Positions 34,382-43,868 of a stretch of 64,000 nt of DNA are shown in pieces. This DNA comes from Ilyonectria destructans (Eukaryota; Ascomycota; Sordariomycetes; Hypocreales; Nectriaceae). The notes under the pieces were generated by a model, which saw only the letters and a list, made by a program, of their open reading frames with translations, ran no database searches and had not been told where the DNA came from. A program made the translations under genes and the position numbers. The stretch covers positions 5,270,001 through 5,334,000 of the forward strand of contig JAHEWK010000002.1 of NCBI GenBank assembly GCA_020740775.1, given 5' to 3'. The number at the start of each line of letters is the position of its first letter. Position 1 is the stretch's first letter.

Positions 34382-34684
34382 CTTATCCTCCGCGGCTTCC
34401 CTGGCAACTCGAATGCCTTCAGCAAACAAATGGCCTATTTCGCAAAGAGCCACGCGATTATCTGTCCTACCCTTCGTGGGTACCCACCCGGCGACATACC
34501 CGATGTGGGAGATACGCCCTGTGCCTTGTCTACCGTCATCGGAGATGTAATTCCTGTCCTTGGTCATTTCATGGTGAACAAGTCGATTATCGGCGACCAT
34601 GACATAGGAGGAGTCGCCGCGCAGTTACTAGCTTTGCTCCAACCGGGGCGCTTGGAAAGCCTGATCCTCGTCAATTGCCATTAA
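34382..34684 (+). pseudogene. alpha/beta-hydrolase N-terminal relic
   Basis: About 100 codons of an epoxide-hydrolase/haloalkane-dehalogenase-like hydrolase: LILRGFPGNSNAFSKQ, ICPTLRGYPPGDIPD, VIGDVIPVLGHF, IIGDHDIGGVAAQLLALL, ESLILVNCH. The usual LHG before FPG is LRG, and the nucleophile strand GHDxGG keeps its Asp. There is no start codon in place, and the lid and His parts are missing. The frame stops as the NmrA relic begins. Confidence 0.68.
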
Positions 34685-34686
34685 AG

Positions 34687-35229
34687 GAGGAGCCAAGCTC
34701 TACGTCTACAGCAACCTCGCCCACGCCTACAAGCTGAGTGGGTACAAGTCCGAGTTTCGCGGCGGTCACTATAACAACGAGGGGAGAATCGGCGTATGGA
34801 TCTTGTCTCAGAATGCAGAGGTCAACAGGCTCCACGGCATGCAGGCTGCACTATCCTCAACTGGTCCGTATATGGGAGATGGCCATGCATGCCTACACGC
34901 TTATGCCACACCTCGTCGAGGACGGCGTGGTAACTTGGAAGGTACGACTAGGACAGAGACTTGTGCCGGAGGTTGCCCTCCATGACTGATCGTGGATATT
35001 AGGTCAAGTGGTTGTTCGACTATCCCCAGCAAGCCAATGGGATCCTGCAACAACGAAGCACCGTGATGACTTCACCGGATGTTAGAACTTGTGGTGTCAT
35101 TCCGCCGGGAACAAGGGCTTGATCAAGAAGGACTACAAGCTGCTCGGTGAGATTCACCCCGGTCGCATGAAGACTGTCGAGGAGTGGCATAAGCGGGAGG
35201 ACAAGCGAGGGAAAGCCGGGGCTTGGTAG
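34687..35229 (+). pseudogene. NmrA-like protein relic with internal deletion
   Basis: Plus-strand remains of an NmrA-family gene similar to the intact gene at 37739-38839. In shifting frames it shows AKLYVYSNLAHAYKLSGYKS, HYNNEGRIGVWILSQN, STGPYM, HLVEDGVVTWKV and VKWLFDYPQQANG. After a deletion come WNLWCHSAGNKGLIKKDYKL and LGEIHPGRMKTVEEWHKRED. The Rossmann start and the middle are gone, and there are at least three frame changes. Confidence 0.7.
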
Positions 35230-35543
35230 CCACTGGGAGTGCGCAGCCTGAAAATACCGGCTTTGTGCTCAAGGTGCATGAGGATAGAAGTCAGGGGGCT
35301 CTCTAAATTTGTAACGGTTTGCATACTTTTTATTGTTCAAATTTTCTTACTCTCAATGAAAGGATATAGACCTTTTTCTGAACGCAACAACGGAAATGAA
35401 AACGATGCCTTATCAGTAGCGTCTTAGCTGTCGCATAGAAGTGACACGAATGGAGCTTCTCGGCCTGAACAACAGAGGGGGAGAATAAGATGGTGGAATG
35501 CGAAGGACCTTGGAACTCTCCACGTGGTCCCCAGACCGCGGCT

Positions 35544-36909
35544 TCACCCCCCACGAGCAAGTATTACGGATGCCTCTATAGCTCTTGCAATCCCATGGCG
35601 TGGGTATACGGGCCCCTTGTCTAGACACATGGCCATATAAGACAGGTTAGTTGCGAGAAGGAATGTATTGAGCCGGAGTACCAAACGCGCTGGAGCCACC
35701 AAGCCGAGAGTATGTGCCGTCGGGAAAGCGAGAAACGTAGGAGCAGACCTCCCGGTGTCGCTTTCGGGGGATCCGGGTCCGCTGATGCTAAGTTCTATCA
35801 TATCTGGGCTGAGAACCTTGGCCCCAAGGCTTTGAAGTTGCTCCTGGACGCCGAGGGCAGTGAGGAACTCGGGCTGCTCAGGTCGGTCGTGGCAATTATC
35901 CGAGGACGAGTCTGCGTCCGAGGTTGCATAGTGGCCATGCTTGGTGGACGGCAGAACAGAGTGGTAGTAGCCGTCCGCTCCTCTGGTAGAGGCGGGATTC
36001 CAGTTTATGCCCGTTGCTTGATACATGGCGTTTCTCCCTGGCCCGAGCAACCACTGCATGCCGGTCACGAGCTGTTGGCGTGTGCGAAAGCGTAGCCTTG
36101 AACCGAAAGCTCGCTCCATATCTTCTGCGTGTATGTATATGTCGCCGTTAAGAACCAGGCATGCGTGAGATAGCGTGGTTTTGACCAAACGGACCGGGAA
36201 AGAGTTGGTGTCCAACTCGTGCATGTGCACCTGGGCTTGTTCAATGGCAGCTGGAATGCCGTTTAAGCCTCTCCTCATGTCCATACTCTTCGACTGATCT
36301 GTATTTACGTCAACGGTAGTAGACGAGTCGGTGTCGGCGCCCACAACGAGCGAGGGCCGTTGGTACGACAACACTTGGGGCAAGGTCGAGTCCGCAGTCG
36401 TCCGTCTCGATGGCATTTTTGGAAGCTTCTCTTCGTCTCTTGCACCGTCTTGTATATCGTTTCCATCGCCTTCCGACTCTCGAGCCTCACCAATTTCGCT
36501 CGTGCTTGAAACCGACCGAGCTAGAGCTAGAACCCGCGTCGTGGAGCGCTGGAGTCGAGCCATCAAGCGTGGCTGGCTCGCGAGCTCTTTCGTACTGAGC
36601 ATGTCGTCGCAGAAGCCAATGAACACTTGGCTCATTTCTTCAATCGTATTCTCGAGATGCTCTAGTCGACGCTGTGTTGCTGCCTCGGCAGCCTGTCGTC
36701 GCAGGCGAAAGTCATGCTGGGCCTGGCGGTTTCGCTCTCGATTCGCCTAGAAGCAATTGAGCACGCGGTCAGGATAGATTCGAGATTCGTGATTAACGTA
36801 GGATTCCAGACAGACACGGGTGAAGGCGAGTCGGGATGTAGAAGCCACACCTACACCCACGTACCTCGATATCCTCATTCTTCTTCTTCCTCTTGGTCAC
36901 TCGTGGCAT
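35544..36909 (-). CDS. bZIP transcription factor (DUF3425-type C-terminus)
   Basis: Fungal bZIP regulator of 415 residues. Exon 1 (36909-36865) encodes MPRVTKRKKKNEDIE. A 118-nt intron (36864-36747, phase 0) follows. Exon 2 (36746-35544) continues with the basic region ANRERNRQAQHDFRLRRQ and a leucine-zipper-like helix (AAEAATQRRLEHLENTIEEM). The middle is low complexity, rich in Ser, Thr and Asp. The C-terminal 150 residues resemble the DUF3425 domain common in fungal bZIP proteins (LGPGRNAMYQATGINWNP, LSPDMIELSISGPGSP, LVLRLNTFLLATNLSYMAM). It sits between an NmrA relic and an intact NmrA gene and may have been the local regulator of the decaying 34-46 kb cluster. Confidence 0.82.
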
Positions 36910-37738
36910 GTTGCGGTGTGTCTCGTGACGCGAATGGAAGAGGGGGAAACTGACGCGACAAGGACTGCACGATCCGGTCGAGGAATTGTTAGGCTTGGAA
37001 TTGATCATGCATCGCAAGGTGGCGGGTCTTTGGTCTGATTACTCATACTAAGTAAACAAACAGCCGGGGTGTTCACTAATCAGTTTGATGACCGGAAATG
37101 TGACGTAAGAACTCCGGCGGAGGAACAGCAGCATGACGGGATCGAGCTATAGCAACTGGGAAGGTAGCTTGCGCTGATGAATTATGCCAGAAAATGTTTT
37201 TCGGGGATTGCGATCGTATGATAGTTCCTTAGTTGAATACTATTCGAACATTGGGAACTAAATCATGCAGGGTCACGAAGTCGCCCCTGTCCAGCTCAAG
37301 GCACTCCTCCTTACCCATGCTTATCTTGAATACTATGCAGCTTTTTAGATACCAGACGCACGCTCTGGGGATGTCCAAAAACCTTCGTCGTAAGGTCAGA
37401 TAATGTGCTATATAAACCAAGTAAGCAAGTCAAGGGGGCCATACACGGGCATGCAGAGGAGCATAAGAGAATGCCTAAATAGTTAAAGTGTGGGATCAAA
37501 TTTGTCGAAGTGGTACCTAAGAGTCCTAAGCGGAAGATTTTAAGAAGAAGGTTGCTTGATAAGGAGAGTGAAGGAGAAAGATTGAGCGCCCAAGATATGT
37601 GGCGGTATGGCTTGGATTGGTCTAGACGAGCATGCTTCCGCCAGAAACATACCTATGTAGCGTTTGCAACAGTAGGCGTTGTAGGGAGTATTTAGATGAC
37701 TGATAAACTAAAAAGAAAAGTAGATGAACTAGAGTATT
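36910..37738. other. intergenic region with one unexplained short ORF
   Basis: At 37510-37695 a plus-strand ORF of 61 codons (SPKRKILRRRLLDKESEGER, then AFATVGVVGSI) has a coherent look but no family I know. The remainder has no coding signal. Confidence 0.4.
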
Positions 37739-38839
37739 TCACAGACGGCCCCTCCGGCCATCCTCCGCCATCTTCAACACAGGCCTGAGGTTGTTCACCC
37801 GATCCCAAAGGCTTCCCAAGCCCTGTTCAATCCCCTTTGCTTCTTCTCGTCTGAACCACTCCTCCGCCGACTTGACTCTTTTTGGGTGGATCTCATCAAG
37901 AAGTTTGAAGTCTCGCTGGATCACACCTTTATTACCGCCAGAAGCCTTCCACATGTTCCAAAACCCAGTGAAGTTCTGACGCAGGTTCATCGCAGCTGGA
38001 TCATTGAGATCAGAGTTATACCCGCTGCTCGGCGATCCATCCCCAAGAGGGCCTGAAGTCCAATATGTGTCTAGGTCGGTATCAATGTACCTTGCCGGGT
38101 GCCCAGTAACCTTCTCAAAAGCCTTGGCCATTTCGTCGTAGGCAACCATGTCGATACCCACCTCGAGATCCAATCCGTTCGCTCGATCCTGATGGTCAAA
38201 GAGCCAGCGCACGTAATACCCACAGTCATCCAAGTCGACATGGCAGACAGCACCGTCGCCTAGGGGTACGCGCCATGTCACCACGCCATCCTCGACCCTA
38301 GGACTCATGGGGGTACTGTGTCCGATTGACATTGCAATATACGGGCCCGTGGTAAAAATTGCGGCGCCCATCCTTGCTGCATTGTCCTTGTTTTGGTGTA
38401 GGATCCATTCAGCAACTCGTCCTTTTCCGTCGTAATGGCCAGTACGAAACTTTGGGTCGTATCCGCTCTTCTTGTAAACAAAATCGAGATTGCCATACAC
38501 AAAGAATCGAATGCCCTCCTCTAAAGCGAGTTCATAACTCCGTATAGCCCAGAACGTTTCGGTCTTCTCTCCGCAATTGAACCCGTCAATGTTGATAAAT
38601 GCGTATTGGGCGCCGCGAAATCCCTTTCGGAGGTCTTCCTCGCTGGCAAACGTTCCGACAATGGGTTCAGTGTTGCCGAGAGCAATGAGCTGCTTTGCTC
38701 TCGCAGAATTGGGGTCGCGGGTGAGGAAGCGGACTTTGTAACTGCCATCCTTGACGAGACCCTCAATAACAGGAATCCCTTGAGCACCTGTTCCTCCTAC
38801 CACAAAGACAATTGGAGCGTTGCTGGTGTGAGATGCCAT
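37739..38839 (-). CDS. NmrA-like NAD(P)-binding protein
   Basis: Intronless gene of 366 residues for an atypical short-chain-dehydrogenase protein of the NmrA family, which binds NAD(P) and often acts as a redox-sensing regulator or isoflavone-reductase-like enzyme. The Rossmann motif is VFVVGGTGAQGIPVIEGL at residues 10-27. Other family segments are VRFLTRDPNSARAKQL, AQYAFINIDGF, RFFVYGNLDFVYKKSG, TGHYDGKGRVAEWI and WRVPLGDGAVCHVDLDDCG. The frame is complete with an ATG at 38839. A broken paralogue lies at 34687-35229 in the opposite orientation. A copied promoter segment of the sugar transporter lies 560-710 bases upstream. Confidence 0.86.
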   Translation of the reverse strand: MASHTSNAPIVFVVGGTGAQGIPVIEGLVKDGSYKVRFLTRDPNSARAKQLIALGNTEPIVGTFASEEDLRKGFRGAQYAFINIDGFNCGEKTETFWAIRSYELALEEGIRFFVYGNLDFVYKKSGYDPKFRTGHYDGKGRVAEWILHQNKDNAARMGAAIFTTGPYIAMSIGHSTPMSPRVEDGVVTWRVPLGDGAVCHVDLDDCGYYVRWLFDHQDRANGLDLEVGIDMVAYDEMAKAFEKVTGHPARYIDTDLDTYWTSGPLGDGSPSSGYNSDLNDPAAMNLRQNFTGFWNMWKASGGNKGVIQRDFKLLDEIHPKRVKSAEEWFRREEAKGIEQGLGSLWDRVNNLRPVLKMAEDGRRGRL

Positions 38840-39399
38840 TTTGGAGCCGTTGATTATGGGGAATAGTTATGAATTGTGACTTATTAAGCGACAATGGGGA
38901 AAGGAAATTAAGCCAGTGGGATTATGGTGTCTTATTTATATTTATTTCTATGCCATTCAATTCGTAGGCACTGTTTCACTTGTGTGTAGTAAATGATTAA
39001 GTGTTCCGAAGGCCATGAAGGGTGTCACGATTAGTAATAATCACCGGAGGCCTTTACGTAAGTATGATGAATGATGATTACTATTCATCTATCACTAGTT
39101 TTACAAGCGTTGTAGAAGGCTCCGGCCAAGACATTATGAAATGTTTAGCATCCGGACATGTCGGAAGGTTTAGTAATCATATATTGTCAATAGCTTCACA
39201 AGCACGAATGACGTTGAGGCATTCAATTTAACCATTCACTGGTACGCCTAATGCATATTTGATCTAACCGACGGAGCTTCAGGAGGATCAGTAATCATTT
39301 TTGTATTAAATACAACTGATGGGGTACAGAAACACAGGTCTAGTATCAGCAGTAGTTCTGTTAGTTGTTAAACTGAAGACACGCCCCAGGGTAACACTA
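38840..39399. other. upstream region of NmrA gene
   Basis: No gene. Contains CCGGACATGTCGG-like dyad sequence near 39153-39165. Confidence 0.35.
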
Positions 39400-39551
39400 G
39401 GTGAGGGAAGCAGTGGAAAGTAAAGCGAGAAGAACAGACTCAGGGAAATATGGGTCTTATGTAATGTGTATGCTGTAGCACGAGGGAAATCATCTAATGG
39501 TGGAGATCTGTATCTGTTGGGATAATAGCGGCCGACTGAAAATGTGAGAGA
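39400..39551. repeat. second, more AT-rich copy of the transporter promoter segment
   Basis: Aligns with 29439-29590 in the same orientation. Several differences are G-to-A or C-to-T in this copy (for example AAAGTAAAGCG against AGAGTGAAGCG), which fits RIP. No transporter coding sequence follows it. Confidence 0.68.
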
Positions 39552-40144
39552 ACATGTAGTATCTTTATATTATTAAAAACCCCTTTAATTTCGTATTCGT
39601 GATAAGGGTTATCTATAGTCTCTTTTATGTAATAACATTCTTCGATAAAACTATTACGGCCTATAATACACGCTGGGCTGTAAGGCATAGCAGTGTGTAT
39701 TACCCTGACATTTCAACTACCTATAGCCACATCGGGGTCGCCTTTCTTCAATCGTTTCTCCCGTATTTCTCGATCTGCCACCTCGGGTTTTATAACAACA
39801 CTACCAATGAAGTACGTTAACAGGGCCAATTTTTAGGTAAAACTAATTCATATCATAGCCCACACAGAATGGATGAGATTTGGTGCAAGAGTAATAAACT
39901 TCAAGGTGACCTTAGTCTTGATCCCACTATATATGCTCCGGGCGTCTCGATGTCCCTAGCAGGCCCTCATATCTTCTACAAAATATGGGATTATGCAAAT
40001 TCCTTACCCTTGTCTTAATGGTGAATGTTATATTCATAGATAAGGAGTTGGTGCTGGGTGTAGCACTAAATGCTTGTCTCAATTGTTTGAAAATACTGTA
40101 TGGCTTTGACCTACCTGATGATATTGAGTGAAGCTAAAAGAAAT
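39552..40144. other. gene-poor AT-rich region
   Basis: No recognised gene. It ends in an A-rich stretch next to the cyclase relic. Confidence 0.35.
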
Positions 40145-40867
40145 TTAAAAGAAAAAAATAGATAAAGAGTTATTTGCAGTTCTCGGCTGCAAGATATGCG
40201 CAAAAAACCATGAAAAGATCGCAATGCAGTTTGGCGGACTTCCCACGCCACCCCTAACATGCACAGGAGCGCTCGTAACGAAAAAGCTCCATCGGCCTTG
40301 TCTCGTGCATACTTTGCTCAGAGCCTCCAAGTCAAACATCTCCCCTACAATATTGAAGTCAGAACACACGATCCTTAAGGGTGCCCTCTTAAAAGGCGGA
40401 CTGTATGCTGTACTTACCAATCGGCATGCCCCATCCACCCAGCATAATCTGATGAAGACTCAGTCCTTGCAAGCCATTCTCCTCTGGTAGGTTGTGGTTG
40501 GGTATTCTCTCCCACCCGGGAGCATCGCTCGCACAGGCAATAATGCCGCTATCCTACAACCACTGAGCCATGGCCCGCGTGGCTTCGACACCGACCCAGG
40601 TCATGGGCTCTTACACGGTCCAGGCATACTTCCATTCATCACTCAGGGCCTTATAACCGATGAAGAAGCCCGATCTCACAAAGAGGAGATCACCAAAGCG
40701 GATCTCTGTGCCTTGGAACCGCGCGCAGTCTTGTAGCTCTACTGTTGTAATGGGATAATCAGCACTCTCCCCGATGAGCCGGTACGTCTTTTGCTTGGCT
40801 TCGGCGTAGGCATAGTAATCCAGTAGAACTCCTCGGCCCGCAATGGCTCCGTTCTCTACCCAGCCTG
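40145..40867 (-). pseudogene. cyclase-family (kynurenine-formamidase-like, PF04199 type) pseudogene
   Basis: Minus-strand relic of a fungal cyclase-family hydrolase. Exon-like part 1 reads NGAIAGRGVLLDYYAYAEAK, CARFQGTEIRFGDLLFVRSG, FIGYKALSDEW, then a stop at 40613-40611, VGVEATRAMAQWL, a stop at 40556-40554 where the family has Trp (TGG to TAG), and IIACASDAPGWE and QIMLGGWGMPIG. A GTAAGT intron of about 70 nt follows. The next part reads GEMFDLEALSKVCTRQGRWS and GGVGSPPNCIAIF, near the family C-terminus. The metal-binding N-terminal third is not recognisable. Confidence 0.75.
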
Positions 40868-41413
40868 TAGTTGCATCAGTTAGTGAATGGGGCTAAACAT
40901 GTCCGCCCCAGCGCTTGCTACCCTTATGGGTCACATCTTGGCCCTAAGGTTTGTCAATATTATTAGGAAAAATGGTTGGAGTGATTACAGGTTGAGACAG
41001 CAGTGCGGCCTGAGATAGTGTTATTTCAAAGATATCAGAGGCGCCTAGAGACCAGATTAGACTCGTCTTTTCTAGGGAAGATTTCCGTAAGCATGAATCA
41101 TTATAATTTTTCGACATGAGATTGTGGCACCCTTTTTGTCCATCCTTTGACTGATCGACATCTTTTGAAATATTCTATTAATTATTTTATTAAGTTTGTC
41201 TTCTTTAATCTCTTCCTCACATCCTTCGTTACCGTTGAGACACGTCACCTGCAGTTACACATCAAGCTATTTTTACCGTGGTCTGCTGGTTTATTCAGTT
41301 TTGTCACTCTCGCTAGCACTCATTACATTAGCCTTCATACTATGACCTTTTAAAAGGTATTAATCTACCGTCCTTCACACTTCGTTCATTGAACAGACTT
41401 CTAATTAGCAAGA
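40868..41413. other. spacer between two pseudogenes
   Basis: The first 150 bases may be eroded 5' parts of the cyclase gene. The rest is T-rich without coding signal. Confidence 0.35.
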
Positions 41414-43134
41414 CTAGTTGAGCTTCTTAAAAACCACATCTACCTCCTTAGACGCAACCGTAACAGCGACAGTTAGACCGCGATGTTCCACCAAGTTAGT
41501 CTTAGCCAGCTCCCCATCAATATAAACAGCCCAGACCCCACTCGCAATGTTCTTTGCAGTAATGTTAATCGCCACACTACTAGAATTCCACGTCTTGAGG
41601 GTCACAGCCAAGACTTCCTTCTCGCCGCCCCAGATGCTTCTCAAACAGTCTATGCCCTGTGATAGGTCAATACCATTAATCCACGGTTGTTTTTCTAAAT
41701 GCTTGCGTGTCCAAGGCGTTTCCCACATTATCTTCTGACCGTCCTTCACATTGAGTCGTGCATAGGCAATAGCAGCGTTTCCAGTATAAGGATCCATGTG
41801 GGCGACAGCCTCCTTGTCGCTTTGAACGTCGTTCCTTGGGTAAAAAAGTCCCCCTTTCTCCCATATGGGCCGCAGACAATTCTCTGCATGCTGGAGAAGG
41901 CCCTGCAACTATGTTTCTTTCCCCAATTCTGCCAACCACTGAACAACATATCCAAAGCTCGGTTTGTGAAATGGGAACAAACTGGCAGGTTGTTTTGCTG
42001 CTTCAGCACAAGCTCTGGCGAGGGTGCTGGTATCGTGAGTACGAGTATTCTCGGTTACACCAATTCTTCGGTATTCTTCGGCGACACTTTGGCTATGCAG
42101 TTGCACCTCGCCGTCAATAACTGTTATGTATCCCAATGATTGTTTCTCGTAAAGAGTTAACAAATTCAGAATTCCAAGAGTTCATGAACGCATTCGCCCT
42201 ACCACATCTTAGTCAATTTCAGAAGTCAACAATAATGGAAGAGCAATACCAGGCGCTGAAGCCGATGTCAGTTGGAGGTGCGGCTCGGTCTTGCTTCAAA
42301 AACAGCCAATCCATATAAAGCCCACTGGGAGAAACCATACCCTTCTCGTCCCAGGCTTTCCTATACTTGATGAGAACATCTTCAATTTTGTTGGTCCCAT
42401 CACGGACGTCATTGTACCGAATCGCAATGAGCTACATGACAATTCAGCGGAGCGATTTCAAAAGCTGCCAAAGGGTGCTACAAACGAACCGGGAACTGGT
42501 TGCAGACAGCGAATACGTTGTTGGGCTCACAGCAGACGCCCACCCACTTGTTCCGTTCCATTTCTGCCAGAATGGCAGCTTGAAGGCTCGGGGTGTCGTA
42601 ATGGAATGTCTCCGGGCCGAGTCCCCATAACAATGGGCTCCACTCGAACGTCAGCGAGTTTGGCTGTTCAAACTCATCATCGTCAAATAGCATAGCGTAC
42701 AAAGAAGTCATGAGGAGAAAGTGTCCGCTGTACATTATATTTTCGCGTACAACGGGGTTGGGTCATGGCTCTCTCAGCTCAGTGCGCCCAGGGTCCGTGA
42801 GGCTTCCCGATTGACTCGTCAAATACCAGTATGCCCAGACTTCAGGGAGCAACATCTTGTGGATGAGGCGACGAATGAGGGGTTTGAAGATGCTCCTTGC
42901 GGCAGGAAGACGATGGTAGTGCGCGACAGAAGCACTGTATGCCATTGCGGAAATTTGGTACCGGAAGGCGTCAAGGAACTCTTGCTGAGCCTCTTTAGAC
43001 CCCATGTGATGCCATTCTCCATCAAGTTGTGATGCAAGATTGTGAAAATGACGTATGTGGCCTGCCTGGAGACTGTCGAGTTTTTTATACTCGGAAAGAT
43101 CCAACTGCAGACGCTCGGCGGGCTTCGTCGCCAT
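41414..43134 (-). pseudogene. linalool dehydratase/isomerase-like (Ldi domain) pseudogene
   Basis: Nearly full-length gene for a fungal linalool dehydratase/isomerase-like protein, starting at ATG 43134 (MATKPAERLQLDLSEYKKLD). Recognised blocks: ARSIFKPLIRRLIHKMLLPE, ENIMYSGHFLLMTSLYAMLF, FEWSPLLWGLGPETFHYD, EMERNKWVGVCCEPNNVFAV, AIRYNDVRDGTNKIEDV, FGYVVQWLAELGKE, YPRNDVQSDKE and HMDPYTGNAAIAYARLNVKD. Two good introns remain, 42489-42432 (58 nt) and 42249-42199 (51 nt). Three lesions are visible: stop TGA at 42765-42763 where Trp is expected, a frame change near 42150, and stop TAG at 41911-41909. The lesions are few, so the loss is recent. In bacteria this fold interconverts linalool, geraniol and myrcene; the fungal substrate is unknown. 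Confidence 0.82.
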
Positions 43135-43868
43135 GGTGTTTGATTGATGGGATGATGGTGCTTGAAACGTTTAGTACAATTGGCAGCGGTTGGTCGTAAA
43201 CTCAGTGATTAGCAACACTTCGGGTTTGAATTGAAACTAAATAACATTTACGGACGACAGCCGAGTAGAAACGCCCATTGTCATGAGCGACGAGCAAGTT
43301 ACAAAGTAAAGTCAGCTTCATAAGGGACGGGTAGTCTTTTAGTAGTCATCGCCCTAATGACACTGCTTCCCTTCCGTTGTACCCTCTCCATTTGTCATGG
43401 AAAACAGATAGAGAGGCCCTGATTGTGGGGTATCCGAAGCTCCCGGTTCCGGGGTTCGGACCGATCTACTACGGCGGAGTATGCAGCAACTGAAAAAAGG
43501 CGCCATGACGATTTGGTCATCTGGTCCGCGGAACTTCTTTGACGGCACGAGCTATCAATGACAAGTGTCTTCTTCAACACAAGGCACAAGACATAAAATG
43601 CGACTTAACTATCCCATTGGATGCATTTTTGTAAATTGGGTGTCCAGGAGCGGTGTGTAGAATGACCAGGTCCTGTGAGGCACGTCGCGGAGACTAATTA
43701 GCTGCAATTGCGGAATTCATCCCGGCCGGTCCGACCTCCGACGCTTAGTCCGGGAAGCTGGAGCTGCAAAGCAGACCGTACGGGATGGAGCAAAATAAGT
43801 ATGGCTTTCATTCCGGGGCGATTCCGTGACGACGATGTGCAGATACTTTTAACATCCGTAACACAACA
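43135..43868. promoter_or_regulatory. divergent promoter between Ldi-like pseudogene and acyl-CoA ligase
   Basis: The 734-base gap lies between two head-to-head genes and would have served both. No TATA box is clear. A CGGCGGAG-type GC-rich word near 43471 could be a Zn2Cys6 site, which I cannot verify. Confidence 0.35.
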
